From contig NZ_WAGX01000007.1 in NCBI RefSeq assembly GCF_008830185.1, positions 124,001 through 188,000 on the forward strand: a DNA stretch of 64,000 nucleotides, read 5' to 3'. This DNA comes from Candidatus Galacturonatibacter soehngenii. GTDB taxonomy: Bacteria; Bacillota; Clostridia; Lachnospirales; Lachnospiraceae. The notes under the pieces are model-generated. The model saw only the letters and a list, made by a program, of their open reading frames with translations. It was not told the DNA's origin and made no database searches. Both the position numbers and the translations under genes were made by a program. This document shows positions 36,747-45,295 of the stretch, piece by piece. Every line of letters starts with the position of its first letter. Position 1 is the first letter of the stretch.

Positions 36747-37679
36747 TTATTTTAAAGCATCTACAATCGTATCAATATTAGAGCGAAAGGTTAGGATATA
36801 GGAGGCGGCACCTAAGGATTCATCACCTAGTGAATCTGAATATAATTCGCCACCAATCACCACATCAAAGCCCTTTGCCTTTACGGCGGATTGCAAGGCT
36901 TCAATTGTCTTTGGAGGTATGGAGGATTCTACGAAGATAGCTTTGATTTGTCGCTCTACGATAAAGTCAGCAAGAGAGCTTACATCCGCCGTACCTGCTT
37001 CTGCATCAGTGCTAATGCCTTGAAGTCCTTTTACTTCAAAGCCATATGCCTTGCCAAAGTATTGAAATGCATCATGTGCCGTAACCAACACACGCTGTTC
37101 TTTGCTTAACTCTGTAGTTCTTGATTGAATATACAAGTTTAATTCTTCCAATTTTTTTAGATAATCAGACAAATTCTTATCATATAGGGAGGCATATTCT
37201 GGATCGGCTTCCTTAAATCCATTTGCAACGATTTGTGCAGCTTGTTTCCAAAGCGTAACGTCAAACCAGATATGAGGGTCATAAGTTTTAGAATTTGTTT
37301 CAGACTTTAGCAACATGGAAGGATCAAGACCTTCTCCAATGCAAATCACTTTTTGATTATTAAGATTTTCAAATATTTCTCCCATCTTGCCTTCTAGATG
37401 CAACCCGTTATATACGACAATTTGTGCCTTTTGCATTAATGTTACATCGCCAGCGCTGGCTTGGTATAGGTGAGGGTCAATACCAGGCCCCATTAAACCA
37501 TCTACGGTGACTCTGTCGCCTCCGATGTTTTTTGACAAATCAGCAAGCATTGTAGTCGTTGCAACTATATTTAGTGTACTTTTTGAAGAAGTTATATTTG
37601 CGGTCTGATTCGAGCATGCAGGTAGCAAGAGCATCATGCAAAGTATAATTCCTAAAATGCTTTTGAAATTTTTTTTCAT
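36747..37679 (-). CDS. mntA: Manganese-type metal-binding lipoprotein
   Basis: 310 residues. The signal peptide ends in lipobox LLPAC (C22), so it is a lipoprotein on the outer face of the membrane. It belongs to the cluster A-I (ZnuA/TroA/MntA) binding proteins; the metal ligands are H70 (GPGIDPHLYQ), H136 (TYDPHIWFD), H202 (VTAHDAFQYFGKAYG) and D282 (GELYSDSLGD). His at the third site resembles TroA and Bacillus MntA. There is no His-rich loop as in ZnuA, which with the neighbouring MntR favours manganese. Good ribosome site. Confidence 0.92.
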   Translation of the reverse strand: MKKNFKSILGIILCMMLLLPACSNQTANITSSKSTLNIVATTTMLADLSKNIGGDRVTVDGLMGPGIDPHLYQASAGDVTLMQKAQIVVYNGLHLEGKMGEIFENLNNQKVICIGEGLDPSMLLKSETNSKTYDPHIWFDVTLWKQAAQIVANGFKEADPEYASLYDKNLSDYLKKLEELNLYIQSRTTELSKEQRVLVTAHDAFQYFGKAYGFEVKGLQGISTDAEAGTADVSSLADFIVERQIKAIFVESSIPPKTIEALQSAVKAKGFDVVIGGELYSDSLGDESLGAASYILTFRSNIDTIVDALK

Positions 37680-37759
37680 AACATCCCTCCTTATAACAAC
37701 GGTTTTCTATACAAAGTTATTCCTTCTGATAGCGTTAGCGGCGAGAAAGAATATTTCCT

Positions 37760-37799
37760 TTGACTAATATATGATACCTAAGTAAGAAGTGTTACGAAT
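37760..37799. promoter_or_regulatory. Divergent mntA/mntR control region
   Basis: A plus-strand TTGACT (37760-37765) with TAAGAA (37783-37788) 17 bases on could drive mntR; on the minus strand TTCGTA (37793-37798) and TATCAT (37771-37776) could drive mntA. The two overlap, so one metal-loaded MntR dimer could control both. No convincing MntR box was found. Confidence 0.35.
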
Positions 37800-37836
37800 A
37801 TATATTAAGAAACAAATATAATAAGGAAGAAAGAAC

Positions 37837-38340
37837 ATGACTCATCAATATAAATCTCAATATCGCACGGTACGTGGATATCAATTGGATAATCAGCAGG
37901 AAAATGAACTAACTTCGGCAATGGAAGATTATCTGGAAATGGTCTGTAGGCAATGCAAAGAAAATGGCTATACTCGTGTCAGCAGAATTTCTGAGCTGTT
38001 AAATGTACGTCCTTCCTCTGCATCGAAAATGATTGCTAGGCTGGTAAAGCTTGGTTACTTAAAGTATGATGCTTACGAGAGTATTTTATTGGAAGAAAAG
38101 GGCGAACAGGCAGGGACATATCTTTTATATCGACATGATATAGTGGAGCAATTTTTAAGATTGATTGGAAATAATAATCCACTTAAGGAAGTAGAGTTGA
38201 TTGAGCATTCTCTAAACTCCTCTACAGTAGAACAAGTTAGCATCCTATTGGATTTTTTTGAAGAAAATATTTCTCTTAAAAAGCAGTACATGGAATATTC
38301 AAAGAAAAAATCCGTTATAATAGATACGTTACAAAAATAA
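37837..38340 (+). CDS. mntR: Mn-dependent DtxR-family regulator MntR
   Basis: 167 residues. The N-terminal winged helix (AMEDYLEMV, TRVSRISELLNVRPSSASKM) and dimerisation domain (YRHDIVEQFLRLIG, EVELIEHSL) align with Bacillus MntR, including the Asp of MEDY, the His of YRHD and the E-x-x-E-H pattern that bind two Mn ions. No C-terminal SH3-like domain, as in MntR rather than DtxR/IdeR. An N-terminal extension of about 25 residues precedes the helix. It faces away from the mntA gene and likely represses it when Mn is plentiful. Confidence 0.93.
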   Translation: MTHQYKSQYRTVRGYQLDNQQENELTSAMEDYLEMVCRQCKENGYTRVSRISELLNVRPSSASKMIARLVKLGYLKYDAYESILLEEKGEQAGTYLLYRHDIVEQFLRLIGNNNPLKEVELIEHSLNSSTVEQVSILLDFFEENISLKKQYMEYSKKKSVIIDTLQK

Positions 38341-38359
38341 AAAGAATGTATGATATAAT
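38329..38359 (+). promoter_or_regulatory. Promoter of the threonine aldolase gene
   Basis: Extended -10 TGA-TATAAT (38351-38359) with a weak TTACAA (38329-38334) upstream. Confidence 0.45.
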
Positions 38360-38397
38360 GGTTTGACTTAGGTTAATGTAGATACAAGGAGGAAAGT

Positions 38398-39411
38398 ATG
38401 TATAGCTTTAAAAATGATTACAGTGAAGGAGCGCATCCACGTATAATCGAAGCACTCACAAAAACAAATATGGAACAAACAGTTGGCTATGGACTCGATG
38501 AGTATTGTGAAAAGGCAAAAAAAAGAATACAAGATATCATTGGAGATAAAAAGGCGGATATTCACTTTTTTGTGGGAGGCACTCAAACAAACCAAACCGC
38601 AATTGCCGCTTTTTTAAAACCATATCAGGCGGCAGTATCAGCAGATACGGGACATATTAACGTGCATGAAACAGGAGCAATCGAAGCAACAGGTCATAAG
38701 GTAGTGACATGTAGGGCAAGGGATGGAAAGCTAACACCTGTGTTAATTGATAAAATAATAAGAGAACATACTGATGAGCATATGGTACAGCCAAAGCTTG
38801 TATACATTTCTAATTCAACGGAGCTTGGAACGGTATATAACAAAGAGGAACTAACAGCTATTTCTATGTATTGCAAAGAGCATGACTTATATCTATATAT
38901 GGATGGTGCAAGGCTTGCAGCAGCGTTAGCAAGTGGTAAAACAGATTTAACCTTTTGTGATATAGCAAATCTTACGGATGCTTTTTACATTGGTGGGACA
39001 AAAAACGGTGCTTTGTTTGGAGAAGCTCTTGCCATTTTGAATGACACATTAAAGAAGGATTTTCGATTTATGATAAAGCGTCAAGGCGGAATGCTTGCAA
39101 AGGGGCGATTACTTGGCATTCAGTTTTTGGAGCTATTTACCAATGATTTGTATTTAGAACTGGCTAGTCATGCAGACCAACTGTCTATGAAGCTAAAAGA
39201 TGGACTTATAAAAAAGGGTTATCAGTTTGTATCAGACTCTTATACCAATATGCAATTTCCAATTATGAGCAATGAGACCATAAAAAGGTTAAAGAAAGAT
39301 TTTCTATTTGAGGAAATTGAGTCATTAGATGAGGAGAATACGGTGATTCGATTGGTGACTTCTTTTGCAACCAAAGAAGAAGCAGTAGAACATTTCATAA
39401 AGAAATTGTAA
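38398..39411 (+). CDS. ltaE: Low-specificity L-threonine aldolase
   Basis: 337 residues, normal for the family, with AAGGAGG before the ATG. It is a cytoplasmic PLP enzyme of fold type I that splits L-threonine or L-allo-threonine into glycine and acetaldehyde. The PLP lysine is K202 in YIGGTKNGALFGEA; other marks are DYSEGAHPRI near the start, FFVGGTQTNQ, HINVHETGAIE and LYMDGARLAAAL. It appears to be a single-gene unit. Confidence 0.94.
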   Translation: MYSFKNDYSEGAHPRIIEALTKTNMEQTVGYGLDEYCEKAKKRIQDIIGDKKADIHFFVGGTQTNQTAIAAFLKPYQAAVSADTGHINVHETGAIEATGHKVVTCRARDGKLTPVLIDKIIREHTDEHMVQPKLVYISNSTELGTVYNKEELTAISMYCKEHDLYLYMDGARLAAALASGKTDLTFCDIANLTDAFYIGGTKNGALFGEALAILNDTLKKDFRFMIKRQGGMLAKGRLLGIQFLELFTNDLYLELASHADQLSMKLKDGLIKKGYQFVSDSYTNMQFPIMSNETIKRLKKDFLFEEIESLDEENTVIRLVTSFATKEEAVEHFIKKL

Positions 39412-39454
39412 GATATAATTCATACAAGTTCATGGTTTCGTCAAATTTATCTGT

Positions 39455-39496
39455 TATAATAAATAAGCAAATGTTATGGCCTGGTCTTTTGACCAG
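39455..39496 (+). promoter_or_regulatory. -10 element and leader hairpin before the DUF1002 gene
   Basis: TATAAT (39455-39460) has no good -35. It is followed by a hairpin CTGGTC (39481-39486), TTTT, GACCAG (39491-39496) in the leader, which could instead end the upstream transcript. Confidence 0.4.
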
Positions 39497-39544
39497 CTTT
39501 AAGAGGATGCATTTAATGAAAGATAAACGTTGGAGGAAATAAAA

Positions 39545-40432
39545 ATGAAATGGATGAATAAAAAATTACTTTGTATTGTTATGGCCTTTGCTATGATAAT
39601 GGCTGCTCCGCTGACAGCCTTGGCAGACGATTCAAGACCTTATTTGGCACTTGGTGCTGATTTGAGTGAATCCGAAAAAGCGACTGTATTGGAAAAACTT
39701 GGAATAGGGCAAGATGATTTGAGTAGTTATGATGTGATAACCATTACCAATCAAGATGAGAAGAATTACTTAGGTGACTACATGTCAGAAAACGTAATTG
39801 GTGGGCGTTCGTTATCTTCTGTATTAATTACCAAAAATAAAGCAGGTAGTGGAATCCATGTTACGACACATAACATCACTTATTGTACAACAGGAATGTA
39901 TCGAAATGCATTGATTACAGCAGGTATCACAGATGCAAACGTTGTAGTTGCTGGTCCTTTTGATATTTCAGGAACGGCTGCGCTTGTTGGTGCATTAAAG
40001 GCTTATGAAACTATGACAGGAGAAACCGTTTCAGAAGAAAGTATAGATGCAGCTGTGAATGAACTTGTAACTACAGGAAGCATTGCGGATACACTTGGAG
40101 ACAGTGAAAAAGTAGAACAGCTTATGGCACTGGCAAAACAATATGTGGTAGAAGGAAATCTAAATTCAGAAGAAGATATCATGAAGGCAATTGAACAAGC
40201 ATCCAAAGAACTTAATATTACACTTAGCGATTCGCAAAGAAGTCAAATTAGCTCACTTATGGGAAAAATCTCTGGCCTTAACATTGATAAGGAAGCATTA
40301 AAATCCCAAGCAAAGGAATTGTATAATAGCTTAAAGGATATGGGAATTGATTTGGATGATGCAGGGGTTCGTGCTCAGATAAAAGATATTTTCGTTAGTT
40401 TTATTGAACTTTTAAAAAGCTTTTTTCAATAA
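39545..40432 (+). CDS. Secreted DUF1002 (YpuA-like) protein
   Basis: 295 residues from ATG 39545, which has TGGAGG 8 bases upstream; the in-frame TTG at 39530 overlaps the site. A signal peptide (MKWMNKKLLCIVMAFAMIMA, cleavage near ALA-DD) exports it. The mature protein matches the DUF1002/YpuA family: the N-terminal LGADLSESEKATVLEKLG, the SVLITKNKAGSGIHVTT strand, NALITAGITDANVVVAGPF and the helical C-terminus. The family is common in Firmicutes; its function is unknown. Confidence 0.9.
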   Translation: MKWMNKKLLCIVMAFAMIMAAPLTALADDSRPYLALGADLSESEKATVLEKLGIGQDDLSSYDVITITNQDEKNYLGDYMSENVIGGRSLSSVLITKNKAGSGIHVTTHNITYCTTGMYRNALITAGITDANVVVAGPFDISGTAALVGALKAYETMTGETVSEESIDAAVNELVTTGSIADTLGDSEKVEQLMALAKQYVVEGNLNSEEDIMKAIEQASKELNITLSDSQRSQISSLMGKISGLNIDKEALKSQAKELYNSLKDMGIDLDDAGVRAQIKDIFVSFIELLKSFFQ

Positions 40433-40442
40433 GTAAGATTAT

Positions 40443-40480
40443 AATAACTCTCAGACATTGCTCTGAGAGTTATTTCTTTT
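40443..40480 (+). terminator. Rho-independent terminator
   Basis: Perfect 13-bp stem AATAACTCTCAGA (40443-40455) with TCTGAGAGTTATT (40462-40474), then TCTTTT. Confidence 0.88.
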
Positions 40481-40543
40481 CAAACATGCTTTTTCTAATT
40501 AAGAAAGAATTAAGAAAAATAATGACCCGGTATTAAAAAAGTA

Positions 40544-40572
40544 TTGATAAAGTATAGGAGGAAAGATAATAT
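40544..40572 (+). promoter_or_regulatory. Promoter of the two-component operon
   Basis: TTGATA (40544-40549), 17-base spacer, TAATAT (40567-40572). A TATAAT at 40578-40583 is a second possible -10 without a good -35. Confidence 0.5.
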
Positions 40573-40626
40573 TACATTATAATATAGAGAGTGAGTCAAT
40601 CATCAAAAGGAAAAGGTGGGATAAAA

Positions 40627-41322
40627 TTGTTTCATATATTAGTTTGTGATGACGATAAAGAAATAGTAGAGGCAATTGAGATTTATTTGGTACAGGAAGG
40701 ATATCATGTATTAAAAGCATACGATGGAGAAGAGGCAATCAAGATGTTAAAGACAAATAACATACATTTGCTTGTGATAGATGTAATGATGCCAAAGCTT
40801 GATGGAATTCGAGCGACTCTCCAAATAAGAAAAGAAAGTAGTGTTCCAATTATCATACTATCTGCAAAGTCAGAAGATAATGATAAGATATTGGGGCTTA
40901 ATATTGGTGCAGATGATTATGTAACAAAGCCGTTTAATCCTCTTGAATTAGTAGCTAGGGTAAAATCTCAATTAAGAAGGTATACAAAACTAGGCAACAT
41001 GAATGAAGAAGACAATACCAATATATATAAAACGGGAGGGCTGGAGATAGATGATGAGCGTAAGACCGTTTGTGTTGAGGGCGAAATTGTAAAGCTTACT
41101 CCAATTGAATATAATATTTTACTTCTTTTGGTAAAAAACAAAGGAAGAGTATTCTCAATTGATCAGATTTATGAAAATATATGGAATGAAGATGCAGTAG
41201 GAGCAGATAATACAGTGGCAGTTCACATTCGTCATATAAGAGAAAAAATTGAAATCAATCCAAAGGAGCCAAGGTACTTAAAAGTGGTGTGGGGAATTGG
41301 TTATAAGGTGGAGAAACTATAG
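40627..41322 (+). CDS. OmpR/PhoB-family response regulator
   Basis: 231 residues if it starts at TTG 40627, which follows AAAGGTGGG at a normal distance; a GTG at 40591 would add a 12-residue tail with no family match. The receiver domain has the acidic pair in LVCDDDKE, the phosphoacceptor Asp in LLVIDVMMPKLDG and the Lys of YVTKPFNPLEL. The C-terminal winged helix (KLTPIEYNILLLLVKNKGR, DNTVAVHIRHIREKIE) binds DNA. Its kinase is 15 bases downstream. Confidence 0.95.
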   Translation: MFHILVCDDDKEIVEAIEIYLVQEGYHVLKAYDGEEAIKMLKTNNIHLLVIDVMMPKLDGIRATLQIRKESSVPIIILSAKSEDNDKILGLNIGADDYVTKPFNPLELVARVKSQLRRYTKLGNMNEEDNTNIYKTGGLEIDDERKTVCVEGEIVKLTPIEYNILLLLVKNKGRVFSIDQIYENIWNEDAVGADNTVAVHIRHIREKIEINPKEPRYLKVVWGIGYKVEKL

Positions 41323-41337
41323 AAGGTAGGTTTAAAC

Positions 41338-43782
41338 ATGAAGAGAATCGTATATTCGAATGTAACAAAATTCATTAGTTTTTTATTACTTAATATTTTG
41401 GTTATGACAACTCTTGCGATTACCTTATATGGGGGAAATATAACATATAAGCTTAACAATATAGGAGAGATATTATCCACCAAAACATATCTAGAATCTC
41501 AAGATTTTAGGGATATGTTTATTCAAAATATTAGTAATGCAAATTATTTTATAGAAGTTAAGAAGGCTTTGGAGGTTGCAGGAGAGTATAACGGAAACAA
41601 AGAGGTTAGTCTTAGTGAATTTATAAGTGATGAAAGTAATATTAGCTTGTTTGGTTTAGAAGCCAAATACAAGTTACAAGACTTAGTGGATTGGGGGCAA
41701 GAAGGAGTTGAAACTGCCACCCTTTATGAAGTATTAGAAGAAAGAATGTCTACGGACAACAAATTATCAACGAACAATAAATTATCAACGAAATTTGACG
41801 TATTTATAAAGGCTATGGGAGCTGTTACAGATGCAGTTGTGGTTACGCCAGAGGAAGAAAATTCAGATGATTCTATTGAGATTATGCTTTTAAGTATGCA
41901 GAGTTTGGGGTTTAAGTTAAGTCGCGAGGATTTAAATAAAGAGGTTATTAGGGAAAAATATAGCGCAATTGATATTGATACAATATTAATGAGCTGTTTG
42001 GAACGAAATGATTTTTCGGAAATAGAAAAATCCAGTTATGAATTACAAGAGGCGATTGAAACGATTAGAGATAAGTATGATTTTTATAAACGGTATGAGA
42101 CGTATTTCAATGGCTTAGATAGTACTAATTTTAAGATCTATATAAAAGATTACAAAGGAGATACGATTTTAAATAACTGTATTGATGAAAATACGGACTA
42201 TCGTACTTATTTTGATAGTAAGACGGGTATTATTTATAATGCACTTAATAAAGAATTTACTTTTATTAATTTTGTAAATGAAGACATTAATTTGGATACT
42301 TTTAAGGTAGCCGATGAGGTAAATTATATTTATGCGGTAGGAGTTGATACGAATTATCCGCATAGAGATGTTTTTTTTGAAGCTAACGAAACCTTTTATA
42401 ATACTCGAAATAGTATCATTGCATCCATCGTGAGTAGTCTTATTATTTTCTTTTGTTTTGTATATCTTGTTACGGTGTGTGGTAGAAGTGCGAAGGACGA
42501 TGAGATACACTTAAATAGCTTTGATAAAATGAAAACAGAAGTAAGTGCAGGATTTATGATTGCTATTGGTATTGTATTCTTGTTAATCATGATGAGTGTC
42601 TATAACAATTTTTCTTCTGATCTTACTATCGTGGTAGGTTTGGGAATTGAAACGGCTTTATTCACATTTGCTTTTTTAAGTCTTGTAAGGCGTATAAAAG
42701 CAGGAGTGTTATGGAAGAACAGTATTGTATATAGCCTGCTTCATTGGTTGGTTATCTTCATAAAATATAGAAAAGCGACAACAAAAACAATCGTTTTATA
42801 TCTTGGATTTCTTGCTGTAACACTTGTTGTTCTTGGAATCGGGATTAATAGTAGAAGTTATATGATTATGATGCTTTGGTTTTCCTTTTCAGCAGTCGTA
42901 GGGTTTTTCCTGCTTAGAGAAGCGGTTGCAAGGCAAACGATTTTAAATGGAATCAAAGAAATATCCAATGGAGACTTGGAGTATAAAATCGATACGATTA
43001 ACTTAAGTGGAAGTAATGAGATATTAGCAGATGCCATAAATAATATTGGAGAGGGGTTACATAATGCGGTTGATGCAAGTGTAAGAAATGAGCGATTAAA
43101 AACCGACTTGATTACAAATGTATCCCATGATATCAAGACGCCACTTACTTCTATCATTAATTATGTGGATTTGATTAAGAGAGAGAATATTGAGAATGAA
43201 AAAATTAGAGGTTACATTGAAATATTAGATAACAAATCGCAACGATTAAAAAATCTAACCGAAGATTTAGTAGAGGCATCTAAAATAAGTTCGGGTAACA
43301 TTAAGCTGGAAATGACAAAGATTAATTTTGTTGAGTTGGTGAATCAGACTGAGGGAGAGTTCAGCGAAAAACTAGAAAATAAGAATCTTCAAATAATAAG
43401 AAAGTTACCAGAAGAACCTATCTTCATATTAGCAGATGGAAGAAGAATGTGGAGAGTAATTGAAAATCTGTATAATAATGTGACAAAGTATGCTATGAAA
43501 AACACTCGAGTATACGTAGATGTAAAGGCAGATGAGGATAAAGTAATTTTATCCATTAAAAATATTTCTGAAAATCCATTGAATATAGATGCGGAAGAAC
43601 TGACAGAGCGTTTTATCCGAGGAGATGTGTCAAGAAGTACAGAAGGTAGTGGGCTTGGATTATCCATTGCAAAAAACCTCACTACACTTCAAAAAGGTGA
43701 CTTTGAGATTTACCTAGATGGAGATTTGTTTCGTGTTACAATTACTTTTCCAAGGGTATATGAACAAGTGGATAATATGTAA
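41338..43782 (+). CDS. Sensor histidine kinase with large ectodomain and multi-helix module
   Basis: 814 residues. One helix at 12-32, an extracellular domain of about 320 residues, then six helices between 360 and 530, a short linker, and a HisKA domain with the phosphorylated H597 (TNVSHDIKTPLTSI). The ATP domain shows N (VIENLYNNVTKYA), G1 and G2 (GSGLGLSIAKNL) boxes. Residues near 140-152 hold a repeated NNKLST hexapeptide from an 18-bp tandem duplication (41761-41790). The layout recalls other clostridial kinases with a wide membrane module; the signal is unknown. The KtrA/TrkA genes follow after a hairpin. Confidence 0.93.
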   Translation: MKRIVYSNVTKFISFLLLNILVMTTLAITLYGGNITYKLNNIGEILSTKTYLESQDFRDMFIQNISNANYFIEVKKALEVAGEYNGNKEVSLSEFISDESNISLFGLEAKYKLQDLVDWGQEGVETATLYEVLEERMSTDNKLSTNNKLSTKFDVFIKAMGAVTDAVVVTPEEENSDDSIEIMLLSMQSLGFKLSREDLNKEVIREKYSAIDIDTILMSCLERNDFSEIEKSSYELQEAIETIRDKYDFYKRYETYFNGLDSTNFKIYIKDYKGDTILNNCIDENTDYRTYFDSKTGIIYNALNKEFTFINFVNEDINLDTFKVADEVNYIYAVGVDTNYPHRDVFFEANETFYNTRNSIIASIVSSLIIFFCFVYLVTVCGRSAKDDEIHLNSFDKMKTEVSAGFMIAIGIVFLLIMMSVYNNFSSDLTIVVGLGIETALFTFAFLSLVRRIKAGVLWKNSIVYSLLHWLVIFIKYRKATTKTIVLYLGFLAVTLVVLGIGINSRSYMIMMLWFSFSAVVGFFLLREAVARQTILNGIKEISNGDLEYKIDTINLSGSNEILADAINNIGEGLHNAVDASVRNERLKTDLITNVSHDIKTPLTSIINYVDLIKRENIENEKIRGYIEILDNKSQRLKNLTEDLVEASKISSGNIKLEMTKINFVELVNQTEGEFSEKLENKNLQIIRKLPEEPIFILADGRRMWRVIENLYNNVTKYAMKNTRVYVDVKADEDKVILSIKNISENPLNIDAEELTERFIRGDVSRSTEGSGLGLSIAKNLTTLQKGDFEIYLDGDLFRVTITFPRVYEQVDNM

Positions 43783-43787
43783 AAGAT

Positions 43788-43816
43788 ACAAAGTGTGGGA
43801 CAATCTCACACTTTGT
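43788..43816 (+). terminator. Hairpin after the kinase gene
   Basis: ACAAAGTGTG (43788-43797) pairs with CACACTTTGT (43807-43816); a weakly T-rich stretch follows. Confidence 0.6.
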
Positions 43817-43842
43817 AATTATTTGTAAAAAATAGTTATAAT
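43813..43842 (+). promoter_or_regulatory. Promoter of the trkA-trkH operon
   Basis: TTGTAA (43813-43818), 18-base spacer, TATAAT (43837-43842); the -35 overlaps the preceding hairpin. Confidence 0.5.
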
Positions 43843-43921
43843 AAGTAGTTGTTAATGGTTTAAAAAGGTGATATATTAGGTTACGTATCGATTGAAAAAT
43901 AAAATTTAGGTGCGGTGTAAA

Positions 43922-45283
43922 ATGAATATTATAATAGTAGGAGACGGTAAAGTAGGATATGCTTTAGCGGAACAGCTTACCAAGGAAAATCACAGCATTA
44001 CAGTGATTGACAAAAATGAATTGGCATTAAGAAAAGCAGATGAGACACTTGATGTTATGTGCATCAAAGGAAACGGAGCAAGAGCAAGTGTCTTAATTGA
44101 GGCAGGTATTGAAGAGGCAGATTTAGTGATTGCTGTAACTTCTCGAGATGAGATGAATATGTTGACCTGCTTAACAGCAAAAAAATTATCAAAGAGTATT
44201 CAAACAATTGCAAGAATTCGTGACCCTGAGTATTATGAAGAATATGCAGCGCTACAAGAGCAGATGGGAATTGACATGGTAATCAATCCAGAGTTTGCGG
44301 CTGCACAAGAAATAGCAAATATATTACAGTTTCCTTCCGCGATGAATATTGAATTATTCTTTGATGGTAAGGAACGTTTAATAGATTTTAGAATTCAAGA
44401 AGGAGATATGCTTGCAGGCGCTAAGCTTTCAAAACTGAGTGGAAAACTTCCAAAGAATATTTTGTTTGTAGCGGTGGAAAGGGATGGTATCGCTTATATC
44501 CCAAATGGAGATTTTGAATTTCAAGTATATGATAAAGTTTATGTTATGGGTAGAATTACAGGAATAACAGACTTATTCAAATTACTCGGGCGCTACATAC
44601 AAAGAGTGAATACGGTTTTGATTGTTGGTGGTGGGCGTACTAGCTATTACTTAACAAAGATTATAGCAAAGCTTGGTATGTCTGTTAAAATAATAGAAAT
44701 AAACCAGAAAAAGTGCATTGAACTTTCAGAAACGATTGAGGAAGCAATTATTATTGAAGGGGATGGAACAGACCAAGAGATATTAGATTCTGAGAACATT
44801 GAGGAAGTAGATGCCTTCATTGCTATGACAGGAAGAGATGAAGAAAACTTAATTACTGCTATGTATGGGATTGAGAAGGGTGTTGACAAAGTAATTACGA
44901 TGGCAACTAGGATTCGAATTCCAGATATTATGAATCGTGTTGGTTTGGATAGTATTATTGAACCGAAAATGATTACAACGAGTAATATTATTGGATATGT
45001 TAGAGGAATTCAAAATTCAAGAGGAAGCTTTGTAGAGGCTTTATACAAAATTGTAGATGGCAAGGCAGAAGTAATAAGTTTTATAGCCAATCAGTCTGCA
45101 AGGTTGTTAAATATTCCAATTAAAAATCTTCCGCTAAAAAAAGAAATTATTATAGCTTGTATTCAACATAGAAGTACAGTTACCATTCCGCATGGTAATG
45201 AAAAGATTGCGGCTGGCGATAAAGTTTTAATTGTTACAAAACGTAGTGATGTAATTAAAGATTTAAATGATATTTTATTGTAA
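43922..45283 (+). CDS. trkA: Trk potassium uptake regulatory subunit TrkA
   Basis: 453 residues from ATG 43922; an in-frame GTG at 43910 would add four. It holds two RCK_N/RCK_C pairs, as in TrkA rather than the half-size KtrA. Nucleotide loops are IIVGDGKVGYALAEQL at the N-terminus and LIVGGGRTSYYLTKI near 232, each followed by acidic residues at the second strand end. It is a cytoplasmic gating ring that binds NAD(H) or ATP and controls the TrkH channel encoded 12 bases downstream. Confidence 0.95.
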   Translation: MNIIIVGDGKVGYALAEQLTKENHSITVIDKNELALRKADETLDVMCIKGNGARASVLIEAGIEEADLVIAVTSRDEMNMLTCLTAKKLSKSIQTIARIRDPEYYEEYAALQEQMGIDMVINPEFAAAQEIANILQFPSAMNIELFFDGKERLIDFRIQEGDMLAGAKLSKLSGKLPKNILFVAVERDGIAYIPNGDFEFQVYDKVYVMGRITGITDLFKLLGRYIQRVNTVLIVGGGRTSYYLTKIIAKLGMSVKIIEINQKKCIELSETIEEAIIIEGDGTDQEILDSENIEEVDAFIAMTGRDEENLITAMYGIEKGVDKVITMATRIRIPDIMNRVGLDSIIEPKMITTSNIIGYVRGIQNSRGSFVEALYKIVDGKAEVISFIANQSARLLNIPIKNLPLKKEIIIACIQHRSTVTIPHGNEKIAAGDKVLIVTKRSDVIKDLNDILL

Positions 45284-45295
45284 GGAAGGATTAAA

